Shown: one piece after another, positions 1 to 10,800 of the stretch | Layout of the letters: the number at the start of each line of letters is the position of its first letter | Numbering within the stretch: position 1 is the first letter of the stretch | NCBI GenBank assembly: GCA_039000515.1 | Contig: JBCFYV010011135.1 | Span: 30,967,876 to 31,031,875, forward strand | Direction: 5' to 3' | DNA: 64,000 bases | Source: Timema cristinae | Taxonomy: Eukaryota; Arthropoda; Insecta; Phasmatodea; Timematidae | Notes under the pieces: generated by a model | The model's input: the letters and a program-made list of their open reading frames with translations, nothing else | Database searches by the model: none | Told to the model about the DNA's origin: nothing | Program-made: the position numbers and the translations under genes

Positions 1-520
1 TCATCATTATATAACATTATTTTGCCATTTTTTGTCTATCATTTTTTCATGTGTAAATATATGTATTGTAAGGTATGTACGTGTGTACTTTCAGTGCTGG
101 CCTGTTATAGGTCTCACGACTGTTGGCCAGCACTATAATATAGGAAATTGAAATTGAAATTATTATTGGAGTTTCCCGATGTATCGACACAAGTAACATC
201 ATTAAATTTCCTTTACTCATTTTAATATGCACAACAATATCCATAATTTCTTAACACTTTCTATAACAACCTGTGCATGTGTGAGTGTAATTTATTTTAA
301 AATAATGAAGTCTTAAATTAAAATAATTTGATGACAATATAAGGGAACAGAGATAATAGCTTTGACACACATAACCTGCTCCCCTAAATTAAATTCTTGG
401 ATGCGCCCCTGAATCTTAATATCTTCAAGATTAATCCGGCTAGTACGGAAAAAGTCTGGTCTGTCTATAAGACATGATTAAAGCTATTTAAAAAAAAGCA
501 TTTTTTGTTTTAATTTATTT
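1..520. other. AT-rich intergenic or intronic stretch
   Basis: No gene, RNA or repeat family could be recognised. The short reading frame on the minus strand at 47-244 has low-complexity Ile/Ser/Tyr content and no splice or family signal. Confidence 0.4.
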
Positions 521-755
521 AGCACTGTGTCTTACTACACGTTCGGGTCATACACTTAAGTACTAATTATGCTAATGGGTTCGAGATTGGGAAGGTTAAA
601 TGAACCCACATTTTCATGGAGGGAAAGTGGAAAACTATTTTTGAACAACCTTCCCCCAGTTCACCCAACAGAGATTCAAACTTTGATCTCCCCACCTTTG
701 GCAGTCTAGCTCCACATTAATTATTGCGTTAGCTAACCACGCCACCAGGCGGGTG
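521..755 (-). repeat. SINE family B copy
   Basis: Reads from the 3' tail (AGCACTGTGTCTTACTAC, a variant of the family tail) on the left to the tRNA-like head (GCTAACCACGCCACCAGGCG) on the right, so it is inserted in minus orientation. About 85 percent like the best copies by eye, so it is an old insertion. Confidence 0.75.
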
Positions 756-1186
756 TAATCGTTTTCACCTTTCACCTCTTCTTACAAAACCAATTCTATA
801 CAAATAGGTTTTTTTCTAATCAAGGAAACACTTTAAGCAAATTATTTACACGCTAAAAAGAATCAAGCATACTCTATAAAAACACTTTAACATATATCAT
901 GCAATACATTACAGGGAATATTTTCAATAACTCAGGTTTGGAAGTAATAGTAGTAATAAAGTGAAAGACAACTAGTGTCAAGTCAAGTGTTTTAGCTGAA
1001 TAGAATATAAATGGGTTGAGGGAAGGGGGAGTAGCTGGGCTTACAAAAAAAAGAAGATGGAAAGATAGATAATGCCTAAAAGAGGTTGTGGAGGAGAGGG
1101 AGTGGTGGTTCGGATAATAGACCCATCTACCAGGAAAAGGTTAAACTTTTTCAACAGTTGGTTATCCCTCGCTGCGGCTTTCGGGG
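756..1186. other. Unassigned stretch before the assembly gap
   Basis: Nothing convincing is visible. The bases next to the gap (1110-1186) are more GC-rich and could be the edge of another exon of the minus-strand MORN gene, but no open frame with splice sites could be fixed. Confidence 0.3.
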
Positions 1187-1286
1187 NNNNNNNNNNNNNN
1201 NNNNNNNNNNNNNNNNNNNNNNNNNNNNNNNNNNNNNNNNNNNNNNNNNNNNNNNNNNNNNNNNNNNNNNNNNNNNNNNNNNNNNN
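1187..1286. other. Assembly gap, 100 N
   Basis: Exactly 100 N, a conventional placeholder for a gap of unknown length. Reading frames drawn across it are meaningless. Confidence 0.99.
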
Positions 1287-1343
1287 TGGCAGTCTAGTCT
1301 ATTATAAGAGTGAAACCTTAGTCTATGTGGCCACCGAAGCTGG
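1287..1343 (-). repeat. SINE family B head fragment
   Basis: The head end only (GGCAGTCTAGTCTATTATAA and GTCTATGTGGCCACCGAAG) of a minus-oriented copy. The remainder is lost in the gap. Confidence 0.6.
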
Positions 1344-1538
1344 TTATTTGTTATACAATCCTTCATTTTAAGGCTAAAATCGAAACAGAAATTTGGCCTT
1401 GAAATCACAAAACAATTCATCTTTAGCCCAAAATATAAAATTTTATTGGCACAATATAAAGCATGGAGATTCATAATAAACTCAAGATTTGAAAATGTTC
1501 ATGATTACAATACTTTCTCTATAAGAGGAAGTCTCTAC

Positions 1539-1721
1539 CTCCACGGTGATATCTTCATCGCCGCAGTCACGACCGAAGTAAAGGCTGTCATGGAGCGCCT
1601 TGTCAAAGAACAGGCTTCTCTCATCTCTCACCAGAGGGCTATACAAGCGGCCAGATGTCTCCAACACCGGCTCTTTGTCGGTGAGATTCTCCAAAACCTC
1701 GCGGGCCACGTTTCGTATGTC
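1539..1721 (-). CDS. MORN-repeat protein gene, exon 4 of those visible
   Basis: An open 61-codon exon, phase 0 at both ends, with donor GAG|GTAGAG at 1538. Protein begins [19 protein letters not shown] and continues through [20 protein letters not shown]. The charged, high-complexity composition is unlike the surrounding AT-rich DNA. The acceptor (AAAAAG at 1727-1722) is poor in pyrimidines and only a few bases from the (ATT)n tail of an inserted SINE. Confidence 0.6.
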
Positions 1722-1858
1722 CTTTTTAAAATAATAATAATTATTATTATTTATTTTTATCATTATTATTATTATGTATTATTATTATTATTATTATTTT
1801 TATGCATTATTATTATTATTATTATTTATTGATGATGATGAAGTATTTATTTATTATT

Positions 1859-1910
<52 letters not shown>

Positions 1911-4900
1911 GCACCTTCTCTTACTACTCGTTCGGGTTATACGTACTTACGCTAATGTGTAATGGTAGGGTGATTGTGAGATGAAATGGAGGACCCACAG
2001 TTTAACGTGGGATCCGAACCACGGTGGCGACCTGTCATTCCCCACATTCACAAGATGTCTTGTCAGAGGTGAAGGAAGGGTTTGGCAATCAGATAAATCT
2101 GTGCCGGGACCGAGGATTGAACCCCGGACCTCCAGCACCCCTATATCAGCAGGTCACCCCTTTTTTTTAAAAAAAACTGTATGAACAAATACTATATAGT
2201 TTCAATCAGTGTTGCCAATGTTGTCTTTTTATCGTTAGATATAACTTTCTTTCAAAGTGAGTCTATCGAGTAAAATAAAATAATAATGGCTACTTGGTTT
2301 ACTACTTTGACTTATTTAAAATGAGGAAAATTATACTTTGAGTGCACATGAGCGTAAGTCAACTCAATCAACATGTATGCGCATGCAAATCCAAATACAA
2401 GCAGACAGCTGCGTCTACAGTCTGTAAATTATTTGAAATAACTCTATAAATGGGAAGTGCATATGTTCTTGATTCAGCTTAGATCTGTTTCGTGACAATA
2501 CAATAGTTTGAAAAGGGGAAACGTGACAATAATCTAAAAGATCTTTCCGTCTCCAATAAGAACATTTTAAAATGTATTGATAATGATCCGATTTAAAATT
2601 TGCTTTTCAAAGCATTATGGGTCAACTTGCTTTCCTTCTAGTGTGTGTGAATCGAGCTTTATTCCCGCTACAGACTCTCTGCATATATAAACTACTAGGA
2701 TAGGGAAGGATAAGGTAAAATTTAAAGGAAATGTTCCTGCATTTGTAAGAAGAGAAAGAAACCTTAGTGCACCTGGCCGTGATTCGCTCCACCCCTCCCC
2801 CAACCTTTCTCCTTGACAGTAAACCGGATCGAATGATAACCGACGGATCAGTCTGCGTGCCCACCAGTGCGAGGGTGAGGGGAAGGGGAGGGGGTGGTTT
2901 AAGATAGTCTCACCTCCTTGATGGGGACGAGTGTCCTGTAACGCAGCAGCTTGACCTTGGCCTCGAGACTGGTCCCGAGCCGAGGGACCCCGTCCACCAC
3001 CGCACTCAGTCGCACCAGCCGGGGACCTCTCCACAGACCCACATCCTGTCGACCGTCCGGTTGGGTGAAGACGCCGGGGCCGAACCGGCGGTTGTCCGCG
3101 AAAAGACCCTGTGACGAGATTCTCCTAACTTTTTTGCAATGTCGTTCTATACAGTGAGGGGGGGGGGGTATCGGCCTACCGGGGAGACATCTCTTTGGGC
3201 CAATTTGATTTGGGCTGCCGCAACTACTTTAAGGTGGTAAGGGGGCCATCCTTAAATTATATAAGGGTTTTTGGAAGAAAGGTCGATTCATTATTTTCTT
3301 ACTTAAGGTTTTTTTTTCATCAATTTTTATGGTGAGACAAAATCTAATAAGATATTTTTTTTGTCAGAAAATAAATATATTAACTCTAAAATTTCACTTA
3401 TATTTCATTTACTTACTGCAATTAAAATTTAAATATTTTAAAATTTCATATCACTTGTTCTATTGCCAATCATTATGTCTAAAATTAACCAAACGATTAA
3501 AATAATCTAATCTACCAAATCTAAAAAAAATTACATTAGTTAGAAGGGAAAGGGGAGTGACATAAAATCTTACTATCCCTTATGTGGAAGGATGGGAAGT
3601 AAAAAATAATTTTAAAAAACCTTGCGTAATTTAAAAACGGACTCTATACTAGTCGATCAGAAATTCCTAAACGCCAGAAACCAAGTGGGCTCATAACGTT
3701 CCTGGGTGGATCTGTCTGGCAGTAGGAGAACAAAGAGGGGAGGAGGAAAATACAAATGACAACACAATGTGTGTTTTACCCCCTCCTCACCCTTATTAAG
3801 TGATATAAATAGATTCAAAAATACCGGAGCTTGGGAAGTAAAGCCGTCGGGTCCCATATTTTTTTTGAGCACCACATCTTACTACCCGTTTGTGTTATAT
3901 ACGCTTATGTACTAATTACTCCAATAGTTTAAGGATTTGGAAGGATTAATTCACATGAAGTGCACCCACATTTGCATGGAAGGGTAATGGAAAACCACCC
4001 TCGGTGCACCCGACCGAGATCGAACCTCGATCTCCCCATTACCGGCAGTCTAGTCCGACACGAGAGCAGCGAGTTTGATCAGGCGACCACCCAAGCGGTT
4101 TGGTCCCGTGCCATTTGTGGACATGTAAAAGAACCCTGGAAGGTATATGTAAATACCTTTCTTGGCAAAATTGGTAGGCTCTTTCGTTCTCGCTCATAGA
4201 GATCGGTTCAAAAAGTGCACATTAAATACATTAAATAAATCTTATATTAACACAAAAGGGGGCTTTTAGTTCAAAAGATAACACGTATGAAGTATCAATC
4301 AGTCCAAACTGGCCTATTTCTACACTAAGTCTAATTAATGTGACCCCGTCGAGATTTGAAACCACAGTCACTCAATTTTTGCTATCTGTTAATCTTCAAC
4401 GCTCTCAACCTTGGACAAGATCTCTCCCCCCCGGCCCATCCTCTATTACAAACCTGACCCTAACCTCAAAGAGTCCTCCTTCCGGGTACGAGACCCTCCC
4501 GTAGCCTTCCTTGTTGTCGGAGTAGAAATGCCCTCATAGTTCCACCGAAGGTTGTGATGGTCCCAGAGGTATTCCCCTCTACTGTGGAGGCTGTCCTGGA
4601 AGAACGCCCCTTGGTACGTCTGTCTCCACTGCACACAACAATCGTCACAAGGTGTTTATTAACGCGCATCTCGTGAATAAGACCCGGGGTGTAGCTGGCG
4701 TCCTCCGGGACGTTGGGCTTGAGTGGCTGCGAATGCTGTCTTTTTTTTTAAAAAAAAAACACTAAAATTATAGATTAGGTTGAATTTAAAGAGAGTGTAC
4801 CCATATTTGCATGGAGGGAGAGTGGAAAACCATTTATTTAAAACCACCCTTAGTAAACCCTATTGAGATTTGAAACTCGATCTCCCCGACATCGATAGTC

Positions 4901-5708
4901 TAGTCTATTGTTTAAGTGACGCTTTAGATCAAAGGAGTTTGAACCTCTACTTCCACAGTTAAAGAAATTTGGTTTATCGGGAGCATTAATTTTGGGTTTA
5001 ATTGTGTGAACACCAGTAAAAGTGTTATTGTTGTTGTTATTATTACCACCACGTCTTACTACCGGTTCGGGTTATACGCACTTACGCTAATGTGTAATGG
5101 TAGGATGATTGTGAGATGAAATGGAGGACCTACAGTTTAACGTGGGATCCGAACCACGGTGGAGGTCTGGCACTCCACACATTCACAAGTTGTGATTAAT
5201 ACACGTCTTGTCAGAGGTGAAGGAAGGGTTTGGTAATCAGATAAATCTGTGCCGGGACCGAGGATTGAACCCCGGACCCCAGCACAGAAGTCCAACACCT
5301 TACCCCTAGACCGAGAGGTCACCAAAGTAAAGGCTGTTTATTGAATCGTGGTCAGCTTCTCTTACCACGTGGTCAGGAAACTAGGTTGTCACCAAGCTTC
5401 AGCGGTCGAATGATCTAAGGCATCGCTTTGTGTTAGACTGAGGAGATCAAGGTTTCGAATCTCAATTGGGAGTATAGAAGGAAGTTTTTTTTTGTTTTGT
5501 TTTTCAAAATGATTTTCCACACAAATGTGGGTACACTTACACTAAATTCAACCTTCCTCATCTGTAACTAATTAGCGTAATTAGTATATATGTGTATAAC
5601 CTGAACGGGTAGTATGATGCGCTTATAAAAAAAAAAGGTCACTTACATCGTCCCTTTCCCACTCCTCGCGGCCTTCGCTCAATCTGAAATTGTTGTCATC
5701 CACGTGAC
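1539..5708 (-). CDS. MORN-repeat protein gene, ANKMY1-like (partial, 4 exons)
   Basis: Four exons on the minus strand join in one phase: 5708-5647, 4735-4465, 3108-2914, 1721-1539. The second and third exons give MORN-type motifs: [19 protein letters not shown], then [18 protein letters not shown], then across the junction [16 protein letters not shown] with [16 protein letters not shown] repeats usually mediate membrane or protein contacts. The PDG-QDVGLW pattern followed by a charged helical region resembles ankyrin/MYND protein 1 (ANKMY1), but no ankyrin or MYND part is in the window and the name is a guess. The 5' start and the 3' end are missing; the gene continues left past position 1539 toward the gap. 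Exon 4735-4465 needs two single-base corrections to stay open. These could be assembly errors or real decay. The gene is head-to-head with SPRING. Confidence 0.6.
1728..1910. repeat. (ATT)n microsatellite with interruptions
   Basis: Long, partly irregular ATT run that forms the tail of the adjoining minus-oriented SINE A. It abuts the acceptor of the MORN exon at 1721. Confidence 0.9.
1911..2157 (-). repeat. SINE family A copy
   Basis: Tail GCACCTTCTCTTACTACTCG at left, head near GCAGGTCACC at right. Carries the family core ACAGTTTAACGTGGGATCCG. A deletion in the head removes most of the A-box region. Confidence 0.85.
2158..2913. other. Intron of the MORN gene, no recognised element
   Basis: Lies between the exons at 1721 and 2914. 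No repeat family or gene is seen. The long minus frames covering 2615-3034 and 2622-2864 are not the exon's frame. Confidence 0.4.
2914..3108 (-). CDS. MORN-repeat protein gene, exon 3 of those visible
   Basis: GC-rich 65-codon exon in an AT-rich setting, with acceptor TCACAG|GGT at 3109 and donor GAG|GTGAGA at 2913, both phase 0. Residues 1-28 complete a MORN motif started in the upstream exon ([13 protein letters not shown], then [10 protein letters not shown]). The rest is basic and likely helical ([19 protein letters not shown]). The plus-strand frame over the same bases is a shadow. Confidence 0.75.
3109..3867. other. Intron of the MORN gene, nothing recognised
   Basis: AT-rich with homopolymer runs (including a run of nine G near 3160). 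No family match by eye. Confidence 0.4.
3868..4100 (-). repeat. SINE family B copy
   Basis: Tail GAGCACCACATCTTACTACC on the left, inverted B-box near 4015-4030 (GATCGAACCTCGATCTCCCC), head CCACCCAAGCGG on the right. Confidence 0.8.
4110..4247 (+). repeat. SINE family C, 3' part
   Basis: Shares TTGGCAAAATTGGTAG, the CGTTCTCGCTC block and the ending GTGCACATTAAATACATTAA with copies at 12352 and 46440. The tRNA-like head is missing. Confidence 0.6.
4465..4735 (-). CDS. MORN-repeat protein gene, exon 2 of those visible (frame disrupted)
   Basis: The acceptor is GACAG|CAT at 4736, preceded by a T-rich tract; the donor is GAG|GTTAGG at 4464. The first part reads [19 protein letters not shown] and on to about residue 35. 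The second reads [19 protein letters not shown] and the third [18 protein letters not shown]. These three pieces are in different frames: one base seems missing near 4629 and one T near 4541 in a T run. Alternatively the exon starts at 4628 (CAG|TGG). Because the last two pieces are clear MORN motifs on either side of a homopolymer, assembly error is the simplest reading. Confidence 0.55.
4776..4930 (-). repeat. SINE family B, partial and diverged
   Basis: Body and inverted B-box region (GAGATTTGAAACTCGATCTC) in minus orientation. The tail is lost. Confidence 0.6.
5044..5323 (-). repeat. SINE family A copy, near full length
   Basis: Tail with GTCTTACTACCGGTTCGGG at left after a short (TTG/TTA) run, core ACAGTTTAACGTGGGATCCG, head ACACCTTACCCCTAGACC at right. 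Confidence 0.9.
5397..5628 (+). repeat. SINE family B, old copy
   Basis: Head with TGATCTAAGGCATCGC, B-box GGTTTCGAATCTCAATTGGG, tail GAACGGGTAGTATGATGCGC. Confidence 0.65.
5647..5708 (-). CDS. MORN-repeat protein gene, exon 1 of those visible
   Basis: A short exon: acceptor CTTTTCAAG|GT at 5709, donor GAT|GTAAGT at 5646 (perfect consensus). It starts in phase 2 (two nucleotides complete a split codon) and ends in phase 0, matching the phase-0 acceptor at 4736. Protein [20 protein letters not shown] is acidic and likely N-terminal. An upstream exon with the start codon must exist but was not found. Confidence 0.5.
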
Positions 5709-6219
5709 CTTGAAAAGTGTGGTTAGCTGTGAGAGGAGTGTTGTGGTGTGTCTGTGTCTTGATATTAAACATAACTGTGAAACAGGTCACTCTAATTACA
5801 AATATACCTAACTATTTAATTGCTAACATTTATTATTAACAAACTTAATAATTAGTAAACAAGAATATTTTCTTTTTAATTAAGAGTATTGCTGTTTGTT
5901 GTTTAAAAAAAATAGGTTTACACTCATTGGACAAGAATGGTTTTTATTTCCATGGTTAAAACATTGTCGTTAATGTCATCAAAATATGAACTAAAGATGA
6001 ACTTTAAACAAAAACTTTGTTTAATTTAAAAGAGTTGCACTGTTATTTATAAATTGATACTCGTATTAATGTTTTTCAGGTAGTTTTTTTTTATATATTC
6101 TTTAATTACGAAATTTTTAAAGTAAACTAACAACTTATATGAAGGATAGCAAATTGAATTTCTACAAAAATATCTAACACTTCACAGCTTTACCTTGGTG
6201 ACAATTATATTACAATAAA

Positions 6220-6395
6220 TGGGTCCCATTTTCATAAGAAGAATCTTATCTGAAAGCTATTAAAGCTACTACAGTCCAATGTTCATAGGAAGAATCTTAT
6301 CTGAAAGCTATTAAAGCTACTACAGTCCAATGTTCATAAGAAAAACCTTATCTGACTTTCTGAAGAACTGCTCTTTCAACTTTCAAGTATTCATA
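6220..6395 (-). repeat. 50-bp-repeat element, short copy, left part
   Basis: Two and a half units of the dispersed ~50-bp repeat (CTACAGTCCAATGTTCATAG, then CTTATCTGA). It continues at 6650 after a SINE insertion. Confidence 0.8.
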
Positions 6396-6649
6396 CACCC
6401 ACCTCTGTGGCGTAGTTAGCTAACACGCTAGTCGTGTTGAGCCCGACTGCTGAGGACGGGGAGATCGAGGTTCGAATCTCGGTCGGGTGAACTGGGGGGG
6501 TTCCTAAATGGTTTTCCACTCTCCCTCCACGCAAATGCGGGTTCACTTCCTTTAATTCAACCTTCCCAATTCCTAATCCATTAGTGTAATTAGTACTTAA
6601 GCATATAACCCGAACGGGTAGTGAGACGCGGTGCTAAATAATAATAATA
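6396..6649 (+). repeat. SINE family B copy with target duplication
   Basis: Full-length and young-looking: head CTCTGTGGCGTAGTTAGC, B-box GAGGTTCGAATCTCGGTCGG, tail CGAACGGGTAGTGAGACGCG plus (AAT)n. It is flanked by an 11-bp direct repeat AAGTATTCATA (6385-6395 and 6650-6660), proving insertion into the 50-bp-repeat element. Confidence 0.95.
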
Positions 6650-6760
6650 AAGTATTCATATGTCAAGTCCGCAGCTGTTATTGATTGATTTTATCAATAC
6701 CTATAAAATAATAATAATAATAGTTTACTAAAATGGTATAAATGTCGGCTATGAAAGATA
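6650..6760 (-). repeat. 50-bp-repeat element, flank part
   Basis: Continuation of the element at 6220. Contains GTCAAGTCCGCAGCTGT and TATCAATACCTATAAAAT, the terminal flank shared with the copies at 12800, 39370 and 62330. Confidence 0.7.
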
Positions 6761-7782
6761 TATTGCTGGGTTTTTTTTAACGTTTTGCTTAACAGAATCC
6801 TAATGTACGTTGTTATTGCTAACATGAACAAATGACCACTTTATGTATGGAAAACCATCAAAATATTAGTAAGTAGAATGATGTGATTAAATGTATACTT
6901 GTAAATGTTGTGTAGTTCTATCTTTTATCTTCGTTCTGATTAAGCTATTTCTTACTTACAAACACGGCTATTAGTTAAATTAACTCCTAAACTATTATTA
7001 TTTTAATGTGGACCAAGGGTGTCTATTCAAAAATCAGCTGATTTCAAGTTGCGAGCTTTTAATTTTTTAAATTGCCGCGCGCGGAATCTGTTAGGACATA
7101 TTTGGCAACACTGTCAAAATACAGACATCTTTCCGTTCGGTTTGAAGTCTCGCGCCTCTTTTTTTCCCCATTTAATAAAATAACTAGGAAGATGTTACTA
7201 CCTTTCATCTGTTGTAACAAACACGCACATACGAATGCTAAGGAAAAGTTAAATACAATTTTAAATTTATACTTGTACGTGTGGTATTATAATATTAGGT
7301 TATTTTTCTTTAAATTTGAGAGTATTTACACGTTAAACCAATATAATATAGTTAGTTATACCTATACTATTCACGACCTAAAAATCCTAATTCAATTTTT
7401 CACTTAATTTTTAGCGTGCTATTTGAATTGATATCATTATTTAGTGAATTATTAACTATTAAGAAAACCTTTGTTTTTCTTTCCTACAGGAATATAAAAT
7501 TAGTTTTTAAAACTAGACCTAAAAAGTTTAATCTTAATTAACAAAAAACATGGATATAATAAAACGGTTCAGTAATAAAACTAATTTATTAACAACACGC
7601 TAGAGCGTGCTGATTACTACTAACAGTAGTTCTGATCCCCCATCTTTTATTATATCTCTGGTTTAACTTCTACAGATCTCTCCTGAACTAATCAAAACAA
7701 ATAGGGAGAAGACAGTTTGTTTCCTTAATAAATTTGAAGGCTTTAGACAATTAAAATTAAGCCTTCATGTAGTAAGTTAAAG
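6761..7782. promoter_or_regulatory. Divergent intergenic region, possible promoter
   Basis: Lies between the minus-strand MORN gene and the SPRING start. The only CpG-rich patch (TTGCCGCGCGCGG, 7072-7084) and the following T-rich stretch near 7155 make it the likeliest promoter area for SPRING and perhaps for both genes. No TATA box at a fixed distance is seen. The plus frame at 7072-7407 is AT-rich and low-complexity and is not called. Confidence 0.3.
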
Positions 7783-7884
7783 ATGTGGACTGCATTTTTA
7801 ATGCGAATACTGAGAAAAAGAATCGTTCTTGCAATTATATTTACATTGTCCTTGACGTATTGTGGATTAAGCTTTTTACGTGAG
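7783..7884 (+). CDS. SPRING1: SPRING exon 1: start and membrane anchor
   Basis: ATG at 7783, 34 codons, donor GAG|GTAATA (phase 0). Encodes [13 protein letters not shown] and a hydrophobic stretch [18 protein letters not shown]. Confidence 0.85.
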
Positions 7885-10800
7885 GTAATAACAAAAATGT
7901 GTTCATTTACAAGCATAATAATTGTTTAAAATTATATTTGTAGTACGTTAGAAATTTTTTCATTTTAATTTATGATATTAAATATAAAATCATTTAGTAA
8001 ATACATATCTATGTATATTTATAATCATGATTTTATATTCTTTCTTACATGCATAAGCTCCTACTTACCATAAAACCGGGTTTATATGATGCAATTAAGG
8101 AGTAGTAACATTTAACATGTGGGATATCGGTAAAAAAAACTAAGAACTTTCCTCACAGCAGATTAACAAAGAGATTAGATACAAAATTATGGTTAAATAA
8201 GAACGCATATTGAAGACCTTTTACCTTCTTTACTTTGACAACTGTGAATTTAATATTAATTCATAATTTTTTTAAAATTTCGTTATGGTTTTATAATTTT
8301 GCTTAAACTGTTTCACTGTTTTATAAATTAGGAAACATTAAACTCCATCACATTGCTAAGTCTGGTTCTAGCTGTATTACCTACCTAAGTTAGGTGTTAT
8401 CTGGGGGGGTGAGACGGGCTCTTAAGACATCTGGTTCTAGCTGTATTACTTACCTAAGCTAGGTGTTATCTGGGGGTGAGACGGGCTCTTAAGACGTCTG
8501 GTTCTAGCTGTATTACGTACCTAAGTTAGGTGTTATCTGGGGGGTGAGACGGGCTCTCAAGACGTCTGGTTCTATCTGCATTACCTACCTAAGTTAGGTG
8601 TTATCTGGGGGGTGAGACGGGCTCTCAAGACGTCTGGTTCTAGCTGTATTACCTACCTAAGTTAGGTGTTATCTGGGGGGTGAGACGAGCTCTTAAGACG
8701 TCTGGTTCTAGCTGTATTACCTACCTAAGTTAGGTGTTATCTGGGGAGTGAGACGGGCTCTTAAGACGTCTGGTTCTAGCTGTATTACCTACCTAAGTTA
8801 GGTGCTATCTGGGTAGTGAGACGGGCTCTTAAGACGTCTGGTTCTAGTTGTATTACCTACCTAAGTTAGGTGTTATCTGGGGGGAGAGACGGGCTCTTAA
8901 GACGTCTGGTTCTAGCTGTATTACCTACCTAAGTTAGGTGTTATCTGGGGAGTGAGACGGGCTCTTAAGACGTCTGGTTCTAGCTGTATTACCTACCTAA
9001 GTTAGGTGTTATCTGGGGGGTGAGACGAGCTCTTAAGACGTCTGGTTCTAGCTGTATTACCTACCTAAGTTTGGTGTTATCTGGGGGGAGAGACGGGCTC
9101 TTAAGACGTCTGGTTCTATCTGTATTACCTACCTAAGTTAGGTGTTATCTGGGTAGTGAGACGGGCTCTTAAGACGTCTGGTTCTAGTTGTATTACCTAC
9201 CTAAGTTAGGTGCTATCTGGGGGGTGAGACGAGCTCTTAAGACGTCTGGTTCTAGCTGTATTACCTACCTAAGTTAGGTGTTATCTGGGGAGTGAGACGG
9301 GCTCTTAAGACGTCTGGTTCTAGCTGTATTACCTACCTAAGTTAAGTGTTATCTGGGGAGTGAGACGGGCTCTCAAGACGTCTGGTTCTAGCTCTATTAC
9401 CTACCGGTACTCACTAATTGTGGTAAAACAGCTAATGATCTGAAGTGGTGATTTTGTAGGTGGACGATTTAACAGACAATGAAATTGAAACCGTGCCGAT
9501 GAGAAGACTAGACCAGGAGTTTGTGTGGCATTCACTCCGAGAAGATCCGAACGGAACGGACGTTAAAGTCACGACATGCAGAAACTCTGTGCAAGGGAAG
9601 GTTTTAATTGTGGATGACAAAGGTGGGTCTTTTTTTTTTTTAAGGATTAAATATCTACTGCCTAGTGATAATGAAGACCAAGAAGGTTGGGGAGTCGGTG
9701 TTGATAAAATTGTACCAACTTTGGCTTTAAAATATCTTTATTTATTTATTTGAGGAATTTAATATGTTCTTTATGAATCGACTAATTATATTGACACACA
9801 AGAATGTTTAGGAGTAAGCTCTAAAGGTCACTACCAATTTTGCCAGAAAAGTTATTTTCACGTATCTGCCAGGGTTAATTTACAATCGACATCGGACCAG
9901 CGATTTACTTCCCCATATGAAGCGAGCTTTGCTACGGATCTTTATCGTTCAAGAAAACCCTGTTGACCTCGGCTGGGTTTGAACCCAATTATATCGTTTC
10001 CTGAGGGTAGCACTTTACTCCAAGACCACCGAGGTCAACCACTTCAAAATAAAAATCTATGAAATTATGAATAATATGATATAATAATTACTGTATTATA
10101 TTTCTCTACTTTTCTTATTTGAAGCATTTTACTGCTGTAAATTTGTAATTACTAATTAAAATACTTAAGCTTAGTGAAGGAGTCTTGAGTTGAAGTCTCG
10201 GTGAGGGCGTACTGACTATACAGACTGAATCGCCAGTGACGAGATCGAGGTTCGAATCTCAGTCGGATATACTGTAGGTAAAACCCTCGATAGTTCTCCA
10301 CTCTTCCACCCCTGAATGTGGATACATTAACTCTGAATTCTAACTTACTCATCCCTACCATATTAACATAATTAATGCATATGTAACTCGGACTTACAGA
10401 CTGACTTGTGAGCTGTGGTCTTACTACCTATTCAGGTTATCTCACCGTATTTGTATGAAAGTAAAGTGAGAATCCATTTATGAAAAACCACCCGAGTTGA
10501 CCCGGCCAGGTTACCCACACCTCTTGTCTGCGCCCGTTGACACCAATACCGTTAATTGGAGGTTCGTGACCCCAAACTTGGGGCGTGGCACAATGAAGTA
10601 TTGTCGGGGGGAGGGCCCAGAGAAAGTACTTTAGATATTGTCACTAAAATATTTATTTGAGGCTTTAACACAAACCCACGGTTGATACGGGTACGTAATT
10701 AAACGTTAAACGGAAACCTCTTCCCATGCCCGCGCATATAATGTGCATTTAAATATATCATCTAATGAATGTCACAACATATATATATATATATAAAACG

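Noticed and set aside
1072..1474. Frames crossing the N gap
   Set aside because: They depend on 100 undefined bases.
2951..3157. 68-codon plus-strand frame in a GC-rich patch
   Set aside because: It is the shadow of the minus-strand MORN exon 3108-2914, which has splice sites and motif support.
7072..7407. 111-codon plus-strand frame upstream of SPRING
   Set aside because: AT-rich codons, no domain and no splice or start context; it lies in the likely promoter region.
9962..10039. Possible tRNA gene on the minus strand
   Set aside because: The T-arm is not at the right distance from the acceptor stem, and the sequence continues into a SINE body shared with other copies.
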